From Russula earlei (taxonomy: Eukaryota; Basidiomycota; Agaricomycetes; Russulales; Russulaceae): DNA of 35,624 nt. The position numbers and the translations under genes were made by a program. Under the pieces are notes generated by a model. That model saw only the letters and a program-made list of their open reading frames with translations. It did not search any database and was not told the origin of the DNA. The stretch spans positions 1-35,624 of the forward strand of contig JAGFNK010000534.1 in NCBI GenBank assembly GCA_025769875.1, given 5' to 3'. How positions within the stretch are numbered: the first letter of the stretch is position 1; each line of letters starts with the position of its first letter. Below, one piece after another: positions 1 through 8,861 of this stretch.

Positions 1-1754
1 GGTTACCATAACGCAGGTTCAATGAATCAGATTTGTCTACAAAAGGATCCAGGTCAGTAATATAAGGGCGCTGCAAACGAATATTATAGCTAAAGCTAAC
101 GGTACGGTTATTGGGCAGGCTCCTGGATATATACACAGTAGGTACCAGGTTAAAATAGTTTTGTTGTATGGTGGCCCTGTTCTGGAAATTACCCCCTAAC
201 GTACTCCACTCACCACGAACGCCCAGCTTAAAAAAGGTCTTTTTAATATTGAACCCATAGGTAGTATACGCAGCTACAATATTCTGATCATAATGGAAGA
301 TATTGGTATTGCTGGTATCCTGGGTATACTTACCGGGTGCATACGCTATCTGGCCCTCATAGTCTGCATTCGAACGCCTTAAAATAGCTTTGGCACCCAT
401 CTCCAGTTTCCGTTTGTTCTTTAAGGGCAGGGTAAAATCTGATTGAAAGGTATATTGGTAGTTATTACTCAGGTTATTGGTAAGCACATAGCGATCTAAA
501 CCGGGTTGTAGCTGTTGTGAATTACTGATCACATTCTCATAATCGTATTGCCGGTTGAACCGGAAAGTAAACTCTTTGTCTTCTGCTGCCCTGAATTTCC
601 TGATATAGTCAAGTCCCATATCAGACCATCGGTATTGATCGTTACCCTGTGTATTCAATACCCCTTTTGTAGTATCCCATTGAGGAAGTACCAGGTAAGA
701 TTGCTGGTTAAAGTTATCTGCATCATTCCCACCCCCTGCATTTACATAGGCACTGATGGTATTTAAGCTATCAATATCATAGGTTACTTCTGTATTAATG
801 GTTCTCCATGCCCAGCTTCTGTCGGTTGCCCCGTATAACAATCGCTGCCTGTAAGAGCCGGTGGTATCCAGGTTATTGGTCATGCTTTCACTGCTGCCCG
901 GCACATTGTTAGCGCCACCGGTACCCGCATAGCCGCTAAAGCCCCAGGGCCCATATTTGGCATTGATGGAAGTATTGATATTCCTGTTGCCCATGGTAGA
1001 GCCGTTGGTATTGATATTGCCATTGTATCCCAAAATCTTCTTCTTGGTAATAATATTGATGATACCGCCTATCCCTTCTGCATCATACTTGGCAGAGGGT
1101 TGTGTGATCACTTCTATTTTCTTGATCAGGCTGGCCGGGAAGGATTTTAATACCTCTTTGGGGTCTTTGGCAAACATGGCGCTTTCTTTCCCGTTGAGTA
1201 ATATTTTAAAGTTGGTTTGCCCGTTCAATGTTACGTTACCATCGTTATCTACGGAAAGGAAGGGGGTTTTTCGCAACACATCTGTTGCCTGCTGGCCATC
1301 AACAGATGGGTCAGCTTCTGCGTTAAAGATGATCTTATCCTCGCTTTTTTCTATCAGGGGTTTCCTGGTGGAGTTAACTGTTACACCTTCCAGCTCTTTG
1401 GGTGCGGTTACCAGCATCACTGTGCCGGCTTCTATATTGGCAGAGGTAGCGGTAATATTGATATCCTTCAGTTGTTTTTCTGTATAGCCCGTTGCGGAAA
1501 TAATGATGTTATAATTACCTGTATCTACCCCGTTAAACTGGTATTCACCCTTACCACCCGAAAAAAACGTTCTTAATCGCTTTCTCAGGTTTACCGGTTT
1601 TATACAATCCAACCGTTGCATACCCGATTGGCTTACCGGTAACACTATCTTTCAGTGTACCTTTTATTACTGATTTTGTTACCTGTGCCATAACACCTGC
1701 ATGCAGTATCAGCAGGCAGATAAAGCAGATTAGTCTGGGTGTTTTAGACAACAT
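1..1754 (-). CDS. TonB-receptor-like outer-membrane beta-barrel protein (3' partial, one frameshift)
   Basis: The gene starts at 1754 and runs off the left edge. The first ~23 residues are a signal peptide ending in VMA|Q. Next comes a carboxypeptidase-D-like regulatory beta-sandwich (VIKGTLKDSVTGKPIGYATV). The frame then breaks in an A7 run at 1561-1567 (T7 on the coding strand); reading it as six bases continues without a stop to base 1. This second part has a TonB plug domain, with DVLRKTP, LLNGKESAMF and KYDAEGIGGIINIITKK, followed by beta-barrel sequence rich in aromatic and Asn residues that resembles the OMP_b-brl_3 family. Such proteins sit in the outer membrane, but many family members have no known substrate and none is visible here. 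The C-terminal half of the barrel is missing. A terminator precedes the gene, so it probably has its own promoter. The family call is firm; the ligand is unknown. Confidence 0.88.
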
Positions 1755-1811
1755 ACAATCATTTTATGTTGGTTGGTCAAGGCTCCGCCATCTTAAAGGC
1801 GGTATGCTTTT

Positions 1812-1843
1812 AAAAAGTTGGACGATGCTTCACATCGTCCAAC
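1812..1843 (-). terminator. Rho-independent terminator after the DUF4097-like gene
   Basis: A perfect 11-bp stem (GTTGGACGATG at 1817-1827 with CATCGTCCAAC at 1833-1843) encloses a 5-base loop. On the minus strand it is followed at once by TTTTT (complement of 1812-1816). It lies about 80 bases after the stop at 1924 and before the receptor start at 1754, so it separates the two transcription units. A weaker 5-bp inverted repeat, CCGCC/GGCGG (1785-1802), lies in the receptor leader; I assign it no role. Confidence 0.8.
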
Positions 1844-1923
1844 CGGGTATTATAATAGAGGTATTATTTTGAATAACCTGTTAAACGAAGTACCGGGGAA
1901 ATTGTTACAGGGTTTCGCTTTTA

Positions 1924-3210
1924 TTATTTAAAATCTACTGTGCAATTCTGGCATTTTATATTAATCCTGGTGCCTTTTCCATCGCCTACGGTAGCAGTAA
2001 AATTATTGTCTACATCATCCTGCCTATACCCATTTACAGTTCTTACTAAATATCCCGAAGTGGTGGTAGTAGTAGTTATACGGCCAGACCCAGACTCTTT
2101 CTCCTTTGCGGATTTTGTTGTTTCCTCGTCTGTTTTTAATGGCTTTTTCTCAAAGCCGGCATATACACTGCTATAGGCTCCTACAAAAGTTACCGTGTAA
2201 TTCTTCAGCTCCCTTAGTGGTAACCGGATGTCCGCATACTTGTTATCAAATCGTATCAGTTCTACAGAAGGGGCAATGCTGCGCACCCTGATATCTGCGT
2301 TATTTCCGTCCATGTCAATAGAAGCATTCAGCTTGGTAATACGCAGGTTGCCATAATTTTTACGCCCCTGTATTACACCGGCTTCATCAATTTCATATTC
2401 ATCGTTCGTACTACGTATCATTATTTTCTTAACAGTAGCCAGGTCAACGGATGAATATTTGCTATCTATATCAAGGTCATCTACATTCTTGGCAGAAAAA
2501 TGTCCATTAGTAAACTCTACTTCTGCCGAAGCAATATTACCTGTTTGAAACGTTACTATACTTGGAGCGAAGAGAAAGGGTATTAACATCCTGCACATCC
2601 AGGTTTCCATTACTGATATCTGCCGATAGCTTGTTAAGGTTGGCATTAATGGATACATCGCAGTACTTACTCTCAATATCAATCTTGTTCTCCTTAGGCA
2701 CATATACTGTTACGATGCGTTTTCCATTGCTCTTGGTTCTTATGTTCTGGCCCTCTGCATCAAAAATGGCTACGCCACTGGTTGTTCCGTAACTATACCC
2801 ACCGCCTACTGCTCCTGATTTCACACGAATGGATGATCCTACCGCCTTTACATTCAGGTTTACCTTATCAAGCCATTCTTCATCAGTTAGCCTGGTATCA
2901 CTACCTTCATAATATACAATGGTGGTAACTTTTACTTTGGATTGCTCCCATACTTTAATTACAATATTGCGACTGCTATTTTCGATAAAAATATCGGCGC
3001 TTTTAGGTGCATCTACCGTCATGCTTACTTCTTTGCTCTTCAGATCCTGGTCATTTATCGCTCTGTCATTAACTACGGTTCCTCTGCCATTTACTACAAT
3101 CGCTTCTTTCATCGTCTACAACAGTAGTTTTCTGTTGGGCATATGCGTTACTCATCAATCCCACTGCAAATACGACGCTCATGACGGCTATACCGGGTTT
3201 TCTTTCTCAT
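1924..3210 (-). CDS. Exported DUF4097-like putative adhesin / beta-strand-repeat protein (three frameshifts)
   Basis: ATG at 3210 opens a signal peptide (MRKKPGIAVMSVVFAVG, ending NAYA|QQ) once an extra base in the TTTT at 3198-3201 is discounted. A second shift lies near 3107-3118 and a third between 2537 and 2580, where the upstream frame ends in SKYSNVSNR-stop while the downstream frame continues as VTFQTGNIASAEVEF. The joined protein is about 425 residues. Its middle carries a recurring motif: IESKYCDV, LRSKYSNV, IDSKYSSV, FDNKYADI. This pattern is typical of DUF4097-like repeated beta strands, which probably stack as a beta-solenoid. The tail is Thr/Ser/Glu-rich and ends in CQNCTVDFK. 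No enzyme motif is visible. It follows the sigma/anti-sigma pair by ~70 bases and ends before a terminator, so it is probably the last gene of that operon. Family assignment is moderate; function is unknown. Confidence 0.72.
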
Positions 3211-3282
3211 ATTCTTTAGTTTATACTTTTTAGATATTCAGGAAATAGGTTTTGGTTGAATCAAACAGGGCCGCGGTTTTGT

Positions 3283-3951
3283 TTATAGCGGGTGTTGGTT
3301 TTGTTCATTTCTGTTTGTAATTGTTTTAATACGTTTTAATTTCTGTTGATACACATTGATCAATTGATCCAATAGTTCATCATTTAATCCGTTCTTATGG
3401 ATGTCATGTTTGATGCCATCCTCGTCCTTTTCCATTTGCCTTAATTGCCTTGTAAAATCGCTGAAATAGCCCGGGTTTTCAGCAGATAAGGGTGTAGTAT
3501 TGATCCTTGCTTTTTGTAAATTGATCACCTGTGTAAAGCTGCTCTCCACATTTTGTAATTCAGTTACATCACCGGCAGATAGTCCAGGCGCCGCGGCTAC
3601 ATGAGCAGGCACACGTTTTATTGCCGTTGGTTTTACAGGTGCTGCCACTGCTACGTCTTGCTTTTCATCGGCAGGCGTTGTTGTAACAGGAGGTGTTTGT
3701 GTTTTATTGTCATCCTGTGGAGCTGGTTCCTGTTTAGGTTTCACAATGGCCACGTCTGCAGGAGCAGGCGTATTGTGCAGCAGGTGCCACCCACCCACAC
3801 CAGCCAGCGCAATAATACAAGCTGCTACGGCCCAGCGGGCGTATTGTATAACAATACTAACCTTCTTTACAGGAGTTGTTTTCTGCTGAATATTCTGCCA
3901 AACCCTTTCCCGGGGCTCGTCTGAATCCAGTTCAGAAAGATGTTGTTGCAT
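3283..3951 (-). CDS. Probable single-pass membrane anti-sigma factor
   Basis: This 222-residue protein has a cytoplasmic N-terminus of about 38 residues, containing DEPRERVWQNIQQK. One hydrophobic membrane segment (residues ~40-58, WAVAACIIALAGVGGWHLL) follows, then a Pro/Thr/Ala-rich linker (~60-110). The C-terminal region is charged and helical (~125-215) and may form a coiled coil. It starts 12 bases after the stop of the ECF sigma gene, the usual position for a cognate anti-sigma factor in Bacteroidota. The layout fits an anti-sigma that holds the sigma factor at the inner membrane. No zinc-binding HxxxCxxC motif and no FecR domain is visible, so this is inference from topology and position rather than from a recognised domain. 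The reading frame is intact. Confidence 0.62.
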   Translation of the reverse strand: MQQHLSELDSDEPRERVWQNIQQKTTPVKKVSIVIQYARWAVAACIIALAGVGGWHLLHNTPAPADVAIVKPKQEPAPQDDNKTQTPPVTTTPADEKQDVAVAAPVKPTAIKRVPAHVAAAPGLSAGDVTELQNVESSFTQVINLQKARINTTPLSAENPGYFSDFTRQLRQMEKDEDGIKHDIHKNGLNDELLDQLINVYQQKLKRIKTITNRNEQNQHPL

Positions 3952-3963
3952 ATATTCTTAAGC

Positions 3964-4516
3964 TCATCCATGTATCTGTAGTTGCTTTGTAATACGTTCT
4001 CTCAATAGTTGTCGCGCGCGGTGGTATTGACTTTTACTGGTGCTTTCGCTTATTCCCAGGTTTTCAGCAATTTGCTTGTGGCTGTAATCTTCCAATACAT
4101 ATAGGTTAAATACCTGCCGGCAGCCATCCGGTAACCCTTTTATCTCTTTATGTATCACTTCAAAATTTACCTTTTTCCCACCATTCCATCTCTTCATTGG
4201 CCACATGCTCATAATTCCCCTCGTCCCATTCGTTCCAGTAAAAATTCTTTTTACTGTGGCGAATACACTCATTCACCGTTATCGTTCGCAGCCAACCACC
4301 AAATTGTTGTTCTTCTTTTAACTGGTGAAGATTATTAAAGGCTATTATAAAGGCTTCCTGTAGTACATCTTCCGCATCGCTCCTGTTACCTGTCATACGT
4401 GTACAGATATTAAACATAGCCTTGTTATATTGATGATATAACTGAGCCCGTGCGTCTGCACTACCCTTTCGGGCGTCTCTCACTATAGCCGTTTGTATGT
4501 GGTTTGCCGTTTCCAA
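3964..4516 (-). CDS. ECF-type RNA polymerase sigma factor (one frameshift)
   Basis: Two overlapping frames together make one ~184-residue sigma-70 family ECF factor. The first part holds region 2: YNKAMFNICTRMTGNRSDAE, then the core-binding DVLQEAFIIAFNNL and GGWLRTITVNECI. The second part holds region 4 with its helix-turn-helix: GLPDGCRQVFNLYVLEDYSH, then KQIAENLGISESTSKSQYHR and ARQLLRERI. The frame breaks at the T5 run 4172-4176 (A5 on the coding strand); four bases give the continuous reading EMEWWEKVNFEVIHKEI. The predicted start at 4516 is TTG, and no in-frame ATG lies upstream before 4600, so the start is uncertain by a few codons. The next gene is a likely anti-sigma. Targets cannot be read from the sequence; autoregulation of the three-gene set is typical but not shown here. 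Confidence 0.85.
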
Positions 4517-4758
4517 ATTGTTGTTGCCACTATTAAGAGTACCAATTGTTAAAAAGGTTGGAAAGAAGATATAAAAATTTCTACCGGGAAGCAGTCACAA
4601 AGCTATTAGAAACTTCGATAATACATAGCCCTCCCTGGATTTACCGTGTATTCCAATAAAAACGGCCCTGTTATTATCCCATTTCATGGCCTTTTGTTGG
4701 TTTTTATGCCGGCTCTTAACCGCACCTGCCAGTGCCCAGCTTCGTACCTCACAAGGGG

Positions 4759-4854
4759 ATAAAGGCCATATAAAGCGCAGATAAAGGGGAGATAAAGCGC
4801 CTCTTTAAAGAGGCGCTTTATCTCCCCTTTATCTGGGGTTCATGAGCGCTTTAT
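4759..4854. repeat. 58-bp perfect palindrome made of 11-bp phased units
   Basis: Bases 4778-4835 form a perfect inverted repeat with no loop, centred between 4806 and 4807 (CTCTTT/AAAGAG). The left arm is a run of four 11-base units, each starting ATAAAG: 4759-4769, 4770-4780, 4781-4791 and 4792-4802. The right arm mirrors this with units ending CTTTAT at 4811-4821, 4822-4832 and 4844-4854; the unit between (4833-4843) is degenerate. It lies between the terminator of the upstream operon and the sigma gene. It could form a cruciform or a very stable RNA hairpin. It lacks a following T-tract on either strand, so I do not call it a terminator. Confidence 0.9.
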
Positions 4855-4945
4855 GGGTAAATCAGCCCCGGTGCAGGGTAAATTCTGCCTAAGTGGAGAA
4901 GCGTATTTGCCAGGAAGAATGCGCAGAAAGTTGGAACAGGGGGCC

Positions 4946-4977
4946 AAAAAAAAGACGCCGGGAATATTCCCGGCGCC
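4946..4977 (-). terminator. Strong rho-independent terminator after the DUF3857 gene
   Basis: The perfect 20-base inverted repeat CGCCGGGAATATTCCCGGCG (4956-4975) is GC-rich. On the minus strand it is followed after two bases by eight T (complement of 4946-4953). It sits about 32 bases after the stop at 5010, so it should end transcription coming from the giant adhesin, PorP/SprF and DUF3857 genes. Confidence 0.9.
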
Positions 4978-5009
4978 TGCCAATAAATGGGTATGGTATT
5001 TTTACAGGC

Positions 5010-8000
5010 TTATTTAAAGGCCAGTTGCTTTTTATCCGCTTCCGTCATTTTACCAACTATTTCTTTAAAAGCGGCATATTCTTCCACCGGCACAATATCC
5101 TTCAGGTATTTCACCTCCCTGGTAGCGATCAGCCTGTCGTCCTTGATGGTATACTGCAGGTTGTATGATAAGGCCGGGCAGCTAAAGCTCACATTTTGGG
5201 GCACTTCCACCAGTTTTTTCCCTGCCGGGAATACAACGGTCATTACTTCTTTATCGTAAGGGGTGGAAGAGAATTCCCAGAGGTTAAGGGGGAATATCCT
5301 TTTATCCAGTGAAACAAACTCCAGGGAAGAATACGCATCTGCCCAGGGCAATTTTACTATCTGCATACTGGCAATTTCGCTGGTGTAGTTATCCACCTGT
5401 ACATTATACTTCATTACCAGCGAATCCTGCAGGTTCGATAGGTTGGTAATAGTCAAATCTTTTAAGCTTAGCTGGTTATTGAACTCATTGCTTAGGGTGC
5501 GGGTAATCGTTTTACGTTTATCTTCCTCACTCTGGTTACGGTAGTTGTTTCTTGTACTGCTGGTTTCAGCGCCCTGCTTTCTTAAAAATCCTGCTGATCA
5601 GGATCTTATTATCAGTAAACGTAACAGTGGAGATCCTGTCGATCGTGTTTTGTGTGCGGCTGGCAGTATTCAGTTTCACCAGTGCAGCCTGTGTAGTTTG
5701 CGCCCCGTCTTTTGGTATATACAGCCCGTTGGCATTAATGAGATTATTGGGCATGGCGCCAAACGGTAATTCATTGTCTGTTAATTCAACCAGGTATGTT
5801 TTACCATCTGCTTTTAGTTGTGCAATACAGTGGTTAAAGCCTATAACCGGCATGTCTACATTCTTGTCTCCTTCATTTCTGGTATCCACCAATACCAGGT
5901 TAGCATCCAGCCCTGCTTCTTTTGCCATACTGGTAAACAACACGGACAGGTCTTTACAGTCACCCAAACGGCTGTTGAGTGTACGGCTGGCCCTTTGTGG
6001 CGTGAGCGCGCTATGTAAAAAGGGAACATCGCTGTAATTGAAATTTTCTTCAATGTAGTTGTAGATGATCTTTGCTTTTTCAACGCCGGTTAGCTGTTCC
6101 TTTCCCTGTAGCAACTCTTTTACCTTTTCCTTTATTTCAAAATCTGCTTTCACTTTTATATTACTCAGGTCGCTGTACCAGTTGGCAACATAGCTCCAGT
6201 CGGGTATAGAGCTGATCACAATCCTTTCCCTGATATCTGAATAAGAGGGCATCAATGCTTCTGATTCAATACGGGGCATGTTTTCTTTTTGCCAGTGATA
6301 CAATTTATAATCATCGCCCAGGGTAGTAATCTCTGGTTGCAGATCACTATTGTACATACGGTATTCAAATTTCCGGTTAACGGGTACCAGCAAATTGTAG
6401 CGCGCCATCTTTACAGGGTAGCTGCCATTAAAGGAGAACTCTTCCCAGAAGTGTTCTGATAATTTGCCATAGGAGGCGCTTTCCAGTTTGTAATTAATAT
6501 GTATGGCATCTCCTATTTCAAGGGAGGAGAAAACAACATCATTGTCATTGGTTTCTGCCTGTACTTTACTGCCATCTTTTTTTAGTATTTCGGCTTTACT
6601 GATGATCAATCGTTCCGTATAAGAATTGTAGGGAATGCTGATCTCCTTCCAGGCATCAATGCCTGCCTGGTTAAATATTTTTATAACGATCTGGCTTTTT
6701 TCTTCCGAAGCCCCGTTCTCAGGATAGATCACCTGTTGCTCATCTTTTAACAGGTAAATACTATTGTCATTCGGGTAGGCATCTGCTTTGGGAGAATGCT
6801 TATAAATAGAATCAATATTATTCTCCTTAAAGGTGGTGAACAGGTCTTTCTTGCCTTCCAGCTCTCTTAGTTTGCGACGGGCATCATAATTATTGGGGCT
6901 GTATTGAATGGCTTTTTTAAAACAGCCAACAGCATCCTGCTTTTTACCCGCAGCATCATAGATCAATCCTTCTGTATAGTAATAGCTGCCTATATAGGGC
7001 GCCCTATCTACTGCTTTTTGCTGCCATTCTATTGCCTTATTATAATCCTGCATGTCATAATACTTGCCGGCTATTTTTTCGTACCAGCCAACGGCATAAG
7101 GCTTTGCCTGTATCATGGAATTGTATAGCTGGAATACTTCATCCTTTTTACCCAGCTTTGTCCGTGCATTAATGAGGGCCTGGGTAATTTCTTCGTCGTA
7201 GTGTGTTTTCAGGTATTTCTCTAATATCTGGGAAGCCTTAGCAACATCTTTGTTTACATTTTGGGCAATATTGAATTGCATCTGTGTAAAAGTGGCGTTC
7301 CCCGGGTAGGTTTTGTATGCCTTTTCTGCTTCTTTTAACAGGTTTTCATAATCCTTTTTCTGTGAGAGAATTTTAAGGTATTGAAGCGTTGTCTCTTCCG
7401 TAATACCATAGGCCTGTTGTCGTTGTTGTAATAGTTTGGGCGGCTTCATCATAGTCTTCTTTTTTTACAGCATCTTCATACAACAACATCAATGCTATCA
7501 GGCTTCCGGGGTCATTCGATTTCATTGATTCAAACTCCCGGGTAAGGTCTGTATTGTTATTATCCCTGGAATAGGCTTCTGTGAGCGCTTCAGATACAAG
7601 CGTACTTTGCGGGTATGCTGTTTTTAATTGCTGGGTTGTTTTCCTGCATTCATAACGCTTCTCATTGTATCCATAAACGCCGGCGAGTAATAGCTTATCA
7701 AAAAAGGAAGCCGTATTGGCTATTATCTTATCTTCAAAATACTGTTCTGCAAAAAAACGGTAGCTTCTTTACTTCGTACGCTGTTTCTCTTTCGTATAGG
7801 GGGAATAGGTTTGCGTAGTTTAAAATTGGTTAGCAGGTTGCCTTCTTTATCTGCGAAGCGCAGCATAAAATTAGAACGGCTTATTTCGCTGGCACCTAAC
7901 TGGATCAAAATACGGTTATTGCCTTTTCGCAACTTTACGCCATAGTTATATACATCCAGCCCTGTATTACGCTCTTCCGACTCTGAAACCACCTGGAAAT

Positions 8001-8760
8001 CGTTGATCCAAACCTTTACAGAACCTGATACACCTAATAACATTACCACATCCTGGTCTGCTTCGCTTTGCAGGAATGTTTGGCTATAGATAACAGAGTT
8101 GTTTACATAATAATGGTATTCGAGGTCAAGCCACCTGTCGTTTCTTGCATCGGGAATATTAAACCATTTAACAGGAGCGCCAATATGATTCTTAAATGTA
8201 TAGTCGCTCTCGGGGTGGGCTACTACTCCAAAATCTTTATTAAAACCACTGGCAGAAATGTTTTCAAATACGCCTACGGTGGCCCAGTTGCGTATATCGT
8301 TTAGCCGGCTATACATTTGCCGGGCCTCTTTCATGTTATTATCATCAAACAGGTTACTGGCAATATTGGAAGCGGCCATTGCCCGCAAACACAAAGGCGC
8401 TTTGGCATCGTCCAGTAATTTCTTCATAAATGCCTGAACAGCAGCCTTCTTTTTTTCTGTATTGTTAGAGAATAGTCCTTTATACCATAAAGCATAGGTA
8501 TAGGGGTAAGGATTGGGATGAGATTGGAAGAATTGAGTAAAGTATTCAAATGCACCATCAAAATTGCCATTATCGATCTCTATAATAGAGAGGCCTAATA
8601 ACGCATTGAGGTGATCAGTACCAGTGACGGGAACTTTCAGAAAAGCAGCTTTGGCTTCTTCTCTTTTATTCTGGTTTAGTAAAGTTGTTGCTTCTTCGAT
8701 GCTTTGAGCCCATGTCGTTAAGGTCACAAAGGAAAATAATACAGCCAGGGAAAAACGCAT
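5010..8760 (-). CDS. TPR / DUF3857 / transglutaminase-like exported protein (three frameshifts)
   Basis: ATG at 8760 starts a signal peptide (MRFSLAVLFSFVTLTTWA|Q). The ~1,250-residue product has N-terminal TPR helices (~20-180), a beta-sandwich insert (~190-325, with SVKVWINDFQVV and VKLRKGNNRILIQLG), and more TPRs (~340-640). A DUF3857 domain (~665-810) and a transglutaminase-like domain (~880-1000) follow. A candidate Cys-His-Asp triad is visible: Cys ~935 in RLGDCKDLS, His ~977 in GFNHCIAQ and Asp ~995 in ELTDNELPFG. The C-terminal ~180 residues resemble the beta-rich end of this family. Frames break at 7751-7757 (A7, one base short), at about 7380-7470 (one base extra, restoring the first frame) and at 5566-5600. 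The segment between the first two breaks reads as good TPR sequence in the shifted frame. The role is probably periplasmic or surface-associated; the substrate is unknown. It lies 100 bases after the PorP/SprF gene. Confidence 0.85.
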
Positions 8761-8781
8761 TGTCGTTCAGTTTTGTAGTAT

Positions 8782-8800
8782 CAAACTTACTTCAAAACTA
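8782..8800 (-). promoter_or_regulatory. Possible Bacteroidota -7 elements before the DUF3857 gene
   Basis: In the 100-base gap after the PorP/SprF stop, the minus strand has two copies of the Bacteroidota -7 pattern TAnnTTTG: TAGTTTTG (complement of 8793-8800) and TAAGTTTG (complement of 8782-8789). Both are 22-40 bases before the ATG at 8760. I see no clear -33 TTTG at the expected spacing, so this is only a candidate internal promoter. Confidence 0.3.
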
Positions 8801-8861
8801 TCCACATAATAAATTTTTTATGGCAGGTATTGTAATAGCAATTGTTATAAAAGAAAAGTGA

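Larger units (their letters stand above)
4517..5009. other. Intergenic region without a gene
   Basis: These ~490 bases separate the DUF3857 gene from the ECF sigma gene. They hold the DUF3857-gene terminator (4946-4977) and the phased palindrome (4759-4854). The stretch 4517-4758 should contain the sigma-gene promoter, but I find no convincing Bacteroidota -33 TTTG / -7 TAnnTTTG pair at proper spacing. A short plus-strand frame (4893-5168) runs into the back of the DUF3857 gene and looks like a shadow. I see no tRNA, no clear small-RNA fold and no insertion-sequence remnant. Confidence 0.6.

Noticed and set aside
548..1576. Plus-strand frames of 72-176 codons at 548-766, 957-1487 and 1217-1576.
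   Set aside because: They lie opposite the receptor gene, whose minus-strand frame I translated without a stop from 1560 to base 1 with clear plug-domain motifs.
1849..1870. TATAAT-like sequence (TATTATAATAG) as a promoter for the receptor gene.
   Set aside because: It lies upstream of the terminator on the minus strand, and Bacteroidota use TAnnTTTG-type -7 elements rather than the TATAAT box.
4778..4835. The perfect palindrome as a bidirectional terminator or insertion-sequence end.
   Set aside because: There is no T-tract on either side, no transposase fragment and no target duplication; a clear terminator already exists at 4946-4977.
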